A DNA stretch of 64,000 nucleotides, taken from the NCBI GenBank assembly GCA_024636975.1, contig JAGXGA010000019.1, forward strand, positions 62,001 to 126,000, given 5' to 3'. Every line of letters starts with the position of its first letter. The stretch's first letter is position 1. This document shows positions 28,660-37,180 of this stretch, piece after piece. The position numbers and the translations under genes were made by a program. Under the pieces are notes generated by a model, which saw only the letters and a program-made list of their open reading frames with translations, was not told the origin of the DNA and did no database searches. The stretch comes from Mariniphaga sp. GTDB lineage: Bacteria > Bacteroidota > Bacteroidia > Bacteroidales > Prolixibacteraceae.

Positions 28660-29673
28660 ATGAAAGTCGCTTTTTATAGTTCAAAGTCCTACGATCAGGA
28701 ATATTTCGAAAAGGTAAATCAACGATTTGGCCACGAGCTTCGTTTTTTTGAGACAAGGCTGGATGCCCAAACAGTGAAACTGGCTAAGAATTTTGATGCA
28801 ATATGTGTATTTGTAAACGATAAGGTAGATAACAAAACACTAAAAAAAATAAAGAAGCATAATATCGGGCTGCTCACGCTGCGGTGTGCCGGTTTTAATA
28901 ATGTTGACCTTGAGGCAGCGGCGAATCATGAAATCACTGTCCTGCGGGTTCCCGCCTATTCGCCTGAGGCGGTGGCAGAACATGCACTGGCCCTTATTTT
29001 TACGCTGAACCGTAAAACCCATAAAGCATACAACCGGGTGCGCGAAGGGAACTTTTCACTCGAACGGCTCATCGGGTTCAACATCAGTGGCAAAACAATC
29101 GGGGTAATCGGAACAGGCGCAATCGGCAAGGCTTTTATTAATCTGCTGAAAGGATTCAATGCGACAATATTGGCATACGATCCCTACCCCAGTGAGGAAT
29201 TGAAAAAACAGGGCATTAATTATGTATCTCTTGAGGAGTTGCTTTCACAAAGCGACATCGTTTCATTGCACTGTCCACTCACACCTGATACCCATCGCAT
29301 GATAAATGCACAACGGCTGAAGCACATCAAAAAAGGCGCTATGCTCATAAACACCAGTCGTGGCAAACTCATCGATACCGAAGCCGTCATCGATTCCCTG
29401 CGCGACAAAAGGCTCGGCTCACTTGGTATTGATGTTTATGCAGAAGAAGAGAAACTTTTCTTCAAAGACCTGTCGGAAATGATAATCGACGACGATACCA
29501 TTTCACGGCTCATTAGCCTGCCAAATGTATTGATTACAGCTCATCAGGCGTTCCTGACACGTGAAGCCCTGGAGCAAATTGCCGAAACCACCCTGCAAAA
29601 TGTTACTGATTATAAAGAAGGTAATGTAAAACAAAAGAATGAGGTAAGCGCTGAACAACATCGCAAGGCGTAA
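28660..29673 (+). CDS. ldhA: D-lactate dehydrogenase / D-2-hydroxyacid dehydrogenase
   Basis: NAD-dependent, fermentative pyruvate-to-D-lactate enzyme of 337 residues. Seen: TLRCAGFNNVDL, the Rossmann GVIGTGAIGKAF, NTSRGKLIDTEAV with catalytic Arg, GIDVYAEEEKLFF with catalytic Glu, and the catalytic His in ITAHQAFLT. The AEEEKLFF stretch matches the LdhA branch. Its presence fits a facultative or anaerobic life. Confidence 0.93.
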   Translation: MKVAFYSSKSYDQEYFEKVNQRFGHELRFFETRLDAQTVKLAKNFDAICVFVNDKVDNKTLKKIKKHNIGLLTLRCAGFNNVDLEAAANHEITVLRVPAYSPEAVAEHALALIFTLNRKTHKAYNRVREGNFSLERLIGFNISGKTIGVIGTGAIGKAFINLLKGFNATILAYDPYPSEELKKQGINYVSLEELLSQSDIVSLHCPLTPDTHRMINAQRLKHIKKGAMLINTSRGKLIDTEAVIDSLRDKRLGSLGIDVYAEEEKLFFKDLSEMIIDDDTISRLISLPNVLITAHQAFLTREALEQIAETTLQNVTDYKEGNVKQKNEVSAEQHRKA

Positions 29674-30162
29674 GGAAGATCCTCATCGATCAGGAATAAA
29701 TATCCATCCAATACGGCCAAATTAGGGAGTATATATTTGAAGTAGCCATTAATTCTATTGTATGGCTGGAATTAAACATTTCACCAGTTTTAATTGCAGT
29801 TTTGTTTAGAAGGCAATTAAAATCCTATAAAATCTGCTGATTAATTTCACATACTCTCATTCCAGATATTGGCCCCCATTACCATCCTTCCTGGAAAGCA
29901 ACTAAAGATTTTAAATTCAAATTGACCCTATTCAGGTCCATTCACGAACAAAGAGAAATGGCCTAATTCTATCCTGAATAAGGACGTCTGTCCCATTTTC
30001 AAAATTATCCGTCCCAATAAGAGACTCATTTTTGATACCTCAAAAATCTATTTTATTAATTATCAGATAAATACAGCAATGGCATTTTGTATGCTATACA
30101 ATTGGCACGCTTGAAGATGTATTTACAAACAAAAAATTACTAAAAATTAAAAACACAAAATC
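29674..30162. other. Intergenic region upstream of locus A
   Basis: 489 bp without a supported gene. The 3' part is the upstream region of the first locus A subunit: a 55-bp conserved element at 29977-30031 and a block near 30086-30132 that is repeated almost unchanged upstream of the second subunit gene (31550-31596). The first 300 bp show nothing I recognise. Confidence 0.7.
29977..30031 (+). promoter_or_regulatory. Shared upstream element, copy 1 (locus A first subunit)
   Basis: Contains GGAC-n4-GTCC, then two GTCCCA boxes whose starts are 21 bp apart (29990 and 30011); the second box is followed by AATAAGAGAC, forming the imperfect dyad GTCCC-n5-GAGAC. The same arrangement occurs upstream of the second subunit gene (31440-31494), and a weaker one occurs at locus B (43928-43976). 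The second box is 152 bp before the ATG. Likely a regulator-binding site. Confidence 0.6.
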
Positions 30163-30801
30163 ATGAAAAAGTTATCAGTTATTATCGCAACAGTTTTATT
30201 TTCTTTCGGAGTAGCAAACACAGCTCTTGCACAAGCTGGACAAGGAAGTGGAATTAATCATGGAGCAGCACTTGTTGGAGGAGTAGGAGGATCTACATCC
30301 GGAAACAATAACAACGAAGCAAGTCACGGAGTTAACATCTCCATACCTACAGTAACCTTGGTTGATGTTGAAGGAACGGATGGCGAAGCAGGGACCATTA
30401 ACCTTACACCTGATATAACCAATCTGGAAGCAGGTAGCGCCGTTGATTTCTCAAATGCAACAAACAAAAGCCTTTGGTTGAATTATACTTCTATTGTAGA
30501 GGATAAAAAAACAAGAAATATCACCGCTGCAATTTCAAGTGAACTGCATTCAGGAGTTAGCCTTAAACTTTTAGCCGGTTCTATAAGTTCTGGCAAAGGC
30601 TCAGTCGGAGAATCAGCCGGAGAAATCACTTTAACTAAAACAGCACAAAATCTTGTTACCGCGATAGGTAGCTGCTATACTGAAACAGGAAACGGAAAAG
30701 GCCACCAGTTGAACTATACACTTGACATGGATAATGAAAAATATACTAACTTAAAAGCTGAAAGCTACGAGATAACAGTAACATATACAATTACTGATTA
30801 A
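30163..30801 (+). CDS. Secreted pilin-like subunit A1 (locus A, first copy)
   Basis: A 212-residue exported protein of a family I do not recognise by name. Seen: signal peptide MKKLSVIIATVLFSFGVA...ALAQ, a Gly/Asn-rich stretch (about 25-52), then an alternating hydrophobic segment SIPTVTLVDVE, WLNYTSIV, IGSCYTETGNGKGHQL, and a C-terminal strand YEITVTYTITD. The same landmarks recur in three other proteins nearby. An alternating N-terminal strand and a C-terminal strand with Tyr near the end are what chaperone-usher subunits use, so a surface-fibre subunit is inferred. It is followed by a terminator at 30824 and preceded by the shared upstream element. Confidence 0.65.
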   Translation: MKKLSVIIATVLFSFGVANTALAQAGQGSGINHGAALVGGVGGSTSGNNNNEASHGVNISIPTVTLVDVEGTDGEAGTINLTPDITNLEAGSAVDFSNATNKSLWLNYTSIVEDKKTRNITAAISSELHSGVSLKLLAGSISSGKGSVGESAGEITLTKTAQNLVTAIGSCYTETGNGKGHQLNYTLDMDNEKYTNLKAESYEITVTYTITD

Positions 30802-30823
30802 GACTTCAATTTTAAAATATAGC

Positions 30824-30855
30824 AAAAAGAGCAGTTAGAAATATCTGCTCTTTTT
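30824..30855 (+). terminator. Intrinsic terminator after subunit A1
   Basis: An 11-bp stem, AAAAAGAGCAG (30824-30834) and CTGCTCTTTTT (30845-30855), with a 10-nt loop and a T-rich end. It is 22 bp after the stop, and its copy follows subunit A2. Confidence 0.88.
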
Positions 30856-31625
30856 GTTTTTATAAAAAAGAGTTCTTTACTGTGAGCAGTACATTTGAAT
30901 TTAATGTCCAGAAATCAACTTAGCCTGATCAATACAAGAAAGTTTTATCTAATGAAAAAAAAGCTTTAAAGCTTAAGACTGTGATTTTTTTATGAGACAG
31001 GATTACCAACATAATATTTTACGTCATTAATTTGGGCCATATATCTTTCCATGAAATCACTGAAAGCCAGGAACAGACAAGTAAAGATTTATAAGAAATT
31101 AAGTATAAAAGAATACAATTTTGATAAACAAAATCATACTGACTGCTAGCACTTTTATAAAAGGGTCAATACTGTCACTCAGCATAAGGTAATATTTTTA
31201 TGATATAGTCAACATTTCAGATGTCTGAGTGCAGCTATTAATTTTGTCTGTTTTGATGACAGGGCTTTTCCAACAGTCAATTTACAAAACACACTATATT
31301 AGAATTACTCTTTGCAAACTTTACTTAACACTGATAGAATCCTTTACTTTTTGAAGTATCCAGTATATAGAGTTTTACCTAAGGGATAATGCAAACTCCG
31401 ATTTGCATTGCAATAGACACATAACTCCAACTCATCTAAAATAAGGACGCCTGTCCCATTATCAAAATTATCCGTCCCAATCAGAGACGCATTTCAAGTT
31501 CACTAAAATCATATTTATCTAACAATCAAATAATTGCAATTACGGTACTTTGTATGCTATACAATTGGCACGCTTGAAGATGTATTTACAAACCAAAAAT
31601 TATTAAAAATTAAAAACACAAAATC
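30856..31625. other. Intergenic region between subunits A1 and A2
   Basis: 770 bp with no supported gene. The last 190 bp (from 31440) repeat the upstream region of subunit A1, so A2 has its own promoter. A 32-codon frame at 31051-31149 has no homology I can see. The middle is AT-rich and otherwise featureless to me. Confidence 0.65.
31440..31494 (+). promoter_or_regulatory. Shared upstream element, copy 2 (locus A second subunit)
   Basis: Nearly identical to the element at 29977-30031: AATAAGGACG start, GTCCCA boxes at 31453 and 31474 (21 bp apart), and CAGAGACGCATTT. The second box is again exactly 152 bp before the ATG. Retention of sequence and distance after a duplication supports function, though recent duplication alone could explain it. 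Confidence 0.6.
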
Positions 31626-32198
31626 ATGAAAAAGTTATCAGTTATTATCGCAGCAGTTTTATTTTCTTTCGGAGTAGCAAATGCAGCAGTTCAATCAGAT
31701 GGGGATACTAAGGAAGCTACGCATACGGTAGGAATCACAATTCCAACCGTAGCCCTGGTTGATGTAGAAGCTGATGGTGTTGAAGCTTCAAATATTAATC
31801 TTACACCTGATGTTTCAAATTTGGAAGCAGGGGAAGCAGTAAATTTCTCATCTGCAACCGACAAAAGCCTTTGGTTGAATTATACTTCTATTGTAGAGGA
31901 TAAAAACACAAGAAATATCACCGCTGCAATTTCCAGCGACCTGCATTCAGGAGTTAGCCTTAAACTTTTAGCCGGTTCAATAAGTTCTGGCGAAGGCTTA
32001 GTCGGTGAATCAGCCGGAGAAATCACTTTAACTAAAACAGCACAAAATCTTGTTACCGCGATAGGTAGCTGCTATACTGAAACAGGAAACGGAAAAGGCC
32101 ACCAGTTGACCTATACACTTGACATGGATAATGAAAAATATACTAACTTAAAAGCTGAAAACTACGAGATAACAGTAACGTATACAATTACTGATTAA
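31626..32198 (+). CDS. Secreted pilin-like subunit A2 (locus A, second copy)
   Basis: A 190-residue paralogue of the preceding subunit. Its signal peptide and its last ~110 residues are almost the same as in A1 (about seven differences by eye), while the mature N-terminus differs and lacks the Gly/Asn-rich insert. Landmarks: TIPTVALVDVE, WLNYTSIV, IGSCYTETGNGKGHQL, YEITVTYTITD. It has its own copy of the upstream element and its own terminator. The pattern of conserved ends and a variable front suggests duplication followed by gene conversion or selection. Confidence 0.65.
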   Translation: MKKLSVIIAAVLFSFGVANAAVQSDGDTKEATHTVGITIPTVALVDVEADGVEASNINLTPDVSNLEAGEAVNFSSATDKSLWLNYTSIVEDKNTRNITAAISSDLHSGVSLKLLAGSISSGEGLVGESAGEITLTKTAQNLVTAIGSCYTETGNGKGHQLTYTLDMDNEKYTNLKAENYEITVTYTITD

Positions 32199-32221
32199 GA
32201 CTTCAATTTTAAAATATAGCC

Positions 32222-32251
32222 AAAAGAGCAGGTAGAAATATCTGCTCTTTT
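32222..32251 (+). terminator. Intrinsic terminator after subunit A2
   Basis: A 10-bp stem, AAAAGAGCAG (32222-32231) and CTGCTCTTTT (32242-32251), followed by TT. It is a copy of the terminator after subunit A1. Genes further on would need read-through or a promoter in 32252-32371. Confidence 0.85.
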
Positions 32252-32371
32252 TGCTATTCGTAAAATGTTCTTTTACCTTAAGACTTTAAGAATTTAAAAA
32301 TCAGTAATTTTAACCTATTAAATAAGAATAAAATTGTATCATATTAGCTGCCTAATTCATTACTTTTGGGG

Positions 32372-32947
32372 ATGAATTTTCGTAGTACAATAATTATTCT
32401 TATTACTCTGGGTGTTTTTATGTCCAAGTGGGGGCATGGACAAAACAACCAGACCAATCATAAGGTGATCTTTGAGATTCCGGAAGTGGCACTTATCGGG
32501 TTGGTTTCAAACGGGGACAATCATATAAATCTCATTGCTTCTGCCCCCAATGAAGCAGGCAGCCGGATAGAACTTGCAAAGGTTAAGCAAAACAAGGAGG
32601 TTTGGTTGAATTATTCCTCCATTATCAATAGTCATTCCCACCGCAGGAAAGTGGTGGCTGTCCTGCAGGGGGAACTACCGCAGGGGTTACGCCTTACAGT
32701 GAAAGCATCACCAGCCGCAGGCCGGGGCAAGGGTAAGTTGGGAAGCCCTTCAGACAGGATTAACCTTAACACTGAGCCCACAGAAATAATATCCGACATT
32801 GGAAGCTGCTATACCGGCATGGGGCCAAACAACGGCCATCTCCTTTCCTACCGGCTGGAAAGAGATGATTCCGATGAAGCTGTTGCAAATTTGTCAGAGA
32901 ACCAAATTTCACTGAACGTGATTTACACCCTTTCCGACAACAATTAA
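32372..32947 (+). CDS. Secreted pilin-like subunit A3 (locus A)
   Basis: A 191-residue exported protein of the same family as A1 and A2 but strongly diverged. Seen: a signal peptide ending near KWGHGQ, HKVIFEIPEVALIGLV, VWLNYSSII, IGSCYTGMGPNNGHLLSY, and C-terminal strand ISLNVIYTLSDN. I chose ATG 32372 over an in-frame TTG 6 bp earlier. It is 84 bp before the chaperone-like gene and probably begins a unit A3-chaperone-usher-A6-A7. Confidence 0.65.
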   Translation: MNFRSTIIILITLGVFMSKWGHGQNNQTNHKVIFEIPEVALIGLVSNGDNHINLIASAPNEAGSRIELAKVKQNKEVWLNYSSIINSHSHRRKVVAVLQGELPQGLRLTVKASPAAGRGKGKLGSPSDRINLNTEPTEIISDIGSCYTGMGPNNGHLLSYRLERDDSDEAVANLSENQISLNVIYTLSDNN

Positions 32948-33031
32948 TCAACCTTTGTCATATTGTATTCTGTTCAAAGAACTGTATTTTAGTCCCGGAA
33001 ATTTAAACGTATTTTACCAAAAACCAATCAG

Positions 33032-33832
33032 ATGAAGTGTAGTGCTTTTATTAAGAAGTTATCCCTGCTGGGAATACTTGTTGTTGTTATTCCGTTTACC
33101 GGCTTTGCAAGCATAGTTGTCTTAAATGGACTGACGCATGAAAACCAGGCCAATCCCGGAGAATCCTACAGGGGTACCATTCAGGTACAGAATGCTTCGG
33201 ACAAAAACAAGAGCGTAAAGATTTATCAGCTCGACTACTGGTTTTCCTATACCGGCGAAAGCAAGCACGATCCTGCAGGTACCCTGGAACGGTCAAATGC
33301 AAATTGGATTACTTACAATCCACAGCTGCTCAATTTAGGACCCAATGAAACAACAACAATTAATTTTGAGGTAGCCGTACCCGGGGATTCCCTTTCCGGG
33401 ACATACTGGAGTGTGATAATGGTGGAGGGCATTGTGCCTCCTGATACAACAAGCAAATCAGGCGGAGTGACAATCAATACTGCCATTCGATATGCCGTAC
33501 AGATAGTAACCATCATCGGAAAAACTGGTACCAGCGATCTAAATTTTCTGGGAATGGAAATCGATAAACAGGAAGAAACTCCATTGCTGCATGTAGCACT
33601 TGAAAACACGGGGGAACGGATGCTCAGGCCCGAATTGGCAGTTGAACTCTTCGATGAAGAAGGTAATTCGGTGGGGATAATTAAAGGGGAAAGGAGAAAA
33701 ACCTTTCCGGGAACCTCGGTGATGATTACGATCAGGCTGGAAGGTATAAAACCGGGTATTTACAATGGTGTGCTGGTGGCCGATTGCGACAACGATCATG
33801 TATTTGGAACCAACGTTTCGTTTGAAATCTGA
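33032..33832 (+). CDS. PapD-like periplasmic chaperone of locus A
   Basis: A 266-residue exported protein with two predicted Ig-like domains. Seen: a signal peptide ending near TGFAS, then IQVQNASDKNKSVKIYQLDYWF, ITYNPQLLNLGPNETTTINFEVAVP, GTYWSVIMVEG and IRYAVQIVTIIGK in the first domain; domain two carries LHVALENTGERML. The same landmarks in the same order occur in the clearer PapD-like chaperone of locus B (PRSIELAPGESQVVRMQL, GEYRSHLYFRAVP, GISIPVIVRIG). It is 2 bp before the usher-like gene, which supports a subunit-chaperoning role. Confidence 0.6.
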   Translation: MKCSAFIKKLSLLGILVVVIPFTGFASIVVLNGLTHENQANPGESYRGTIQVQNASDKNKSVKIYQLDYWFSYTGESKHDPAGTLERSNANWITYNPQLLNLGPNETTTINFEVAVPGDSLSGTYWSVIMVEGIVPPDTTSKSGGVTINTAIRYAVQIVTIIGKTGTSDLNFLGMEIDKQEETPLLHVALENTGERMLRPELAVELFDEEGNSVGIIKGERRKTFPGTSVMITIRLEGIKPGIYNGVLVADCDNDHVFGTNVSFEI

Positions 33833-33834
33833 GA

Positions 33835-36600
33835 ATGTCCATCCGGCTGGTTACCATATTTGTTCTATTAACCCATGCTGCTTACGGGTTGTTTGGACAA
33901 ACTGGCCAGGTGGTTAAGCTTTCTTCTACAAAGAAAGATGTGGAGGTATTGCCCGGGCAAATAGTAAACCTTGCTTTCTTTGCTGAAAATAAAACAGAGG
34001 CAGTGCAGTATACTCGCACTTTAATGGAAGTGCCCCCGGAGTGGAAACTCATATCTGCTTCACAAGAATTTGAACTAAAACCAGCCGAAAGAAAGTTTCT
34101 GATCTTTTCAGTACAGGTTCCATCAACACAACCAGTTGGAGAATACCAGCTAAAATTAACAGCAGGACAAGAAGGTACAAGTCATATTTTTGATTCAATG
34201 CTTGTTTCGATGGAGGTAGGCGAAGTTGAAAAAATTGAAATGCACCTGGTAGAGTCTCCTGAATACATCCGTGCAGGAGAAGAGTTTCGGTCTGAATTTC
34301 TGTTGCATAACCTGGGCAATACTGTAAAAAAGGTATACCTTGAAACACGTAACTGCATTATTGAAGGTGAACCGGAACTGGAAATTAAACCTGGAAGTTC
34401 AGTCCGCTTTTTTGCCGTCAATTCGTCTTCTGACGAATTAGCAGAAACAGCCACAAACTATTTTACGGTAAGAGCAATGCTTTCAGGCGAAGTGGCAGAA
34501 AACATATTTAAATCGTATTTAATATTCCCGGTAAAGGAGAAAAAGAAAGATTTATATTTCCGGTTTCCTGTTGAACTGTCAACTACTTACCTTGCCTCAA
34601 ATCAAAGGGGAAAATATGAGCATGTTTATCAATTTGAGCTTTCGGGCAGTGGCTCATTGGATGAAGAAGGCAAACACCGCCTTGATTTTCTGGCGCGGGG
34701 CCCCAACAATACAAACCTGAGCTTCCTGGGTATGTATGACCAGTATTATATATCCTATGCCAACAGTAACCTGGAACTATTTGCAGGAGAAAAAGCTTTT
34801 ATGTTTACACCTCTTACCGAATCATCGCGATATGGGTTAGGTGCTGAAACCAAAGTAAAGTTTAACAACGGTTTAAATTTGGGCTTTCTGTATGTTAAAC
34901 CAAGGTTTTATAAGGAAATAACAAATGAAATGGCGGCATTTACAGGCATTGAATTCAACGAAAGGAACAGCATTGCCTTATACTTAATTTCAAAGCAAAC
35001 GGAAAACAGTCCCGATTTGACCCAACTGGCAAGTATAAATTCACAGTTTCAGCCATTCGAACGTACATCAGTCGAACTTGAAATCTCACGGGGCCAATTC
35101 CAGGATAACCGCGACAACGCACTGCGGACAAATATCAGCACCCAGTTTTCTGTTTTTAACATTAACGGGAATTACTACTATACCGGAAAAAATTATCCGG
35201 GCTACTTCTCGAATTCAACCTTTTATTCAGGGAACCTCTCAGTTAATCTGACAAAGAAAATCAGCCTTGGGCTATATGCCAAAGAAGATTTTTTAAATGC
35301 CCGTCTCGACACCTTTTTTGTTACTGCCCCCTATTCCAAATCCCTTCAATCAACGTTAAGCTACAATATTGCATCACGGGCCAATCTAAGGTTTTACTGG
35401 CGGCAATATGAGCGGAAAGACCGGCTGGCATTAAATAAATTCCATTATAAAACCAATTCAGTAAATTCTCAATTCAGTCATAAATTCAAAAATTTTGATT
35501 ACAGTATCTTAGGCGAATACGGCAAAACAGTGAACTTCTTACTGGAGCAAGGTGAGAATGAACAAAATATGTACAGGGGCTCCATGAATCTTGCTTATCA
35601 GTTCACGAGAAATCATGCAGTGAGGTTTTTCGGAAGCTGGTCAAATATTAACCAGTTTATTTCGGGAGATCAACAAAATATTATGGCAGGAATGTCGGTT
35701 GTAAGTCAATTTTCTAAAAGTCTTCGTGCCAACTTTCACCTTCAAAACGCCTATGACATTGAAGAGTATTACCGGAACCGTAATCTTATGCAGCTGAACC
35801 TTGATTTTACTCCCGGAACGAAGCACAAATTTTCAATGCGCAGTTTTTATACCCTGTTCAGGCAGGAGACTGAAAACCCTGAGCTGACATTCTCCCTGAA
35901 CTATTCTTTTATGTTTGGCATTCCATTAAAAAAAGTAGTAAAAGCAGGCGACATTTCAGGCCGGATAATTCGTGATAACGATGAACCAGCCGTTGGGATT
36001 ATGGTTTCTTGTATGAATAAAACAGCAATAACAAACAACAACGGTGAATTCAGATTTCAATCGGTGCCTGTGGGCCGCCATTTGTTGTTTGTTGACAGGA
36101 CAGGTCTGGCCATTGATGAGATTCCTGAAATTGCCGATCATTTTGAGGTGGATATTCTGGAAGATAAAACAACACCAGTGTTTTTTAAAATCACGAAAGG
36201 TTCAAAACTGGAAGGTAGTTTTGAAGTACAAAAAACTGGAATGAGTGTGTTGCAAGAAGAAGAAATAAACATTCAGAATATAATTGTTGAGTTAAAAAAC
36301 GAACAGGAGCAATTCCGCATAACGACAGATAAAGACGGGAATTTTTCATTCCCCCTTGTTAGGCCCGGCGAATGGAACTTCAGGATTTATACCAACAGCC
36401 TGCCTGAAGGCCATGAAGTAAAAGAATCACTGCTGCGGATTGAGTTTTTACCCGGACAAAACCAGGTCCTGCCAATTAAATTAATTCCAAAAAAACGTAC
36501 TATCATCTTTAAGTCAGACGATAATTTACTTCAACCACTAAAACCTTTAAATAATACCAATAGGGAGAAAGGTTCAAATGAGAAGAATACAAATAAATAG
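33835..36600 (+). CDS. Usher-like outer-membrane barrel of locus A
   Basis: A 921-residue exported protein. Seen: a signal peptide ending near GLFGQ; two N-terminal Ig-like (NEW3-type) domains (about 25-230), then a long region of alternating beta strands rich in aromatic and Asn residues (about 240-700) as in an outer-membrane barrel; then carboxypeptidase-regulatory-like domains (about 703-890, with AGDISGRIIRDNDEPAVGI and FRFQSVPVGRHLLFVD). The C-terminal part parallels the locus B usher in layout. No classical usher plug motif is obvious, so it is an usher analogue by context. It sits directly between a chaperone and subunits. Confidence 0.55.
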   Translation: MSIRLVTIFVLLTHAAYGLFGQTGQVVKLSSTKKDVEVLPGQIVNLAFFAENKTEAVQYTRTLMEVPPEWKLISASQEFELKPAERKFLIFSVQVPSTQPVGEYQLKLTAGQEGTSHIFDSMLVSMEVGEVEKIEMHLVESPEYIRAGEEFRSEFLLHNLGNTVKKVYLETRNCIIEGEPELEIKPGSSVRFFAVNSSSDELAETATNYFTVRAMLSGEVAENIFKSYLIFPVKEKKKDLYFRFPVELSTTYLASNQRGKYEHVYQFELSGSGSLDEEGKHRLDFLARGPNNTNLSFLGMYDQYYISYANSNLELFAGEKAFMFTPLTESSRYGLGAETKVKFNNGLNLGFLYVKPRFYKEITNEMAAFTGIEFNERNSIALYLISKQTENSPDLTQLASINSQFQPFERTSVELEISRGQFQDNRDNALRTNISTQFSVFNINGNYYYTGKNYPGYFSNSTFYSGNLSVNLTKKISLGLYAKEDFLNARLDTFFVTAPYSKSLQSTLSYNIASRANLRFYWRQYERKDRLALNKFHYKTNSVNSQFSHKFKNFDYSILGEYGKTVNFLLEQGENEQNMYRGSMNLAYQFTRNHAVRFFGSWSNINQFISGDQQNIMAGMSVVSQFSKSLRANFHLQNAYDIEEYYRNRNLMQLNLDFTPGTKHKFSMRSFYTLFRQETENPELTFSLNYSFMFGIPLKKVVKAGDISGRIIRDNDEPAVGIMVSCMNKTAITNNNGEFRFQSVPVGRHLLFVDRTGLAIDEIPEIADHFEVDILEDKTTPVFFKITKGSKLEGSFEVQKTGMSVLQEEEINIQNIIVELKNEQEQFRITTDKDGNFSFPLVRPGEWNFRIYTNSLPEGHEVKESLLRIEFLPGQNQVLPIKLIPKKRTIIFKSDDNLLQPLKPLNNTNREKGSNEKNTNK

Positions 36601-36613
36601 GGAGATAAAGAAA

Positions 36614-37174
36614 ATGAGAAACCTGATTTTAAAACATGGATGCTGGCTATTTTTTATACTAAATCCTTTTATTGTTTTTGGACAATGGGAAACCGGCCAG
36701 ACAACAGTTGTCTTAAGCATACCGGAGGTAGCCTTACTAGATATTGAATTTGAATCAGATGATCGGATCCACTTCGCATTGTTACCTGCTGCCGAAGCGG
36801 GCACTTCTTCCGTAATTGAAGAATCTTCGGCTACAAACCTATGGATAAATTATTCCTCTGCCTTACGTGTAAGTCAAAATTCGCGATCTATAACAGCAGA
36901 GGTTTCACAGGGACAAATACCTTTGGGCATTAAGCTGTACCTTGAAGCATCGGCTTTATCCGGCGGAACCGGACAGTGCGGTGCTACCACAGGAAGAGTT
37001 GAGCTTTCCAACCAGTCAAGACCAATCATTTCCGGTATAGGTAATTGTTTTACAGGAGATGGAATAAATAAAGGACACCAGCTTTCCTTCGCCATCGAAA
37101 TATCTGATTACCCTGAACTCAAAAGTTCAGGAGAAATAAATTTCTTAATACTTTATACTTTAACCGATAATTAA
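36614..37174 (+). CDS. Secreted pilin-like subunit A6 (locus A)
   Basis: About 186 residues. ATG 36614 is preferred because it begins the signal peptide (MRNLILKHGCWL...VFGQ) and leaves a 13-bp gap with a GGAG sequence; an upstream ATG at 36578 would overlap the usher-like gene. Family landmarks: TTVVLSIPEVALLDIEF, WINYSSAL, IGNCFTGDGINKGHQLSF and C-terminal INFLILYTLTDN. It has an extra cysteine (GQCGATTG) absent from A1-A3, which may allow a disulfide. Its place after the usher may mean a minor or tip subunit. Confidence 0.6.
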   Translation: MRNLILKHGCWLFFILNPFIVFGQWETGQTTVVLSIPEVALLDIEFESDDRIHFALLPAAEAGTSSVIEESSATNLWINYSSALRVSQNSRSITAEVSQGQIPLGIKLYLEASALSGGTGQCGATTGRVELSNQSRPIISGIGNCFTGDGINKGHQLSFAIEISDYPELKSSGEINFLILYTLTDN

Positions 37175-37180
37175 CAGGAT

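Noticed and set aside
31051-31149. 32-codon basic frame between subunits A1 and A2
   Set aside because: No start context, no homology or partner that I can see; short frames are expected in 770 bp of AT-rich DNA.
36578-37174. Longer start (36578) for subunit A6
   Set aside because: It would overlap the usher-like gene by 23 bp and put a charged stretch before the signal peptide; ATG 36614 fits better.
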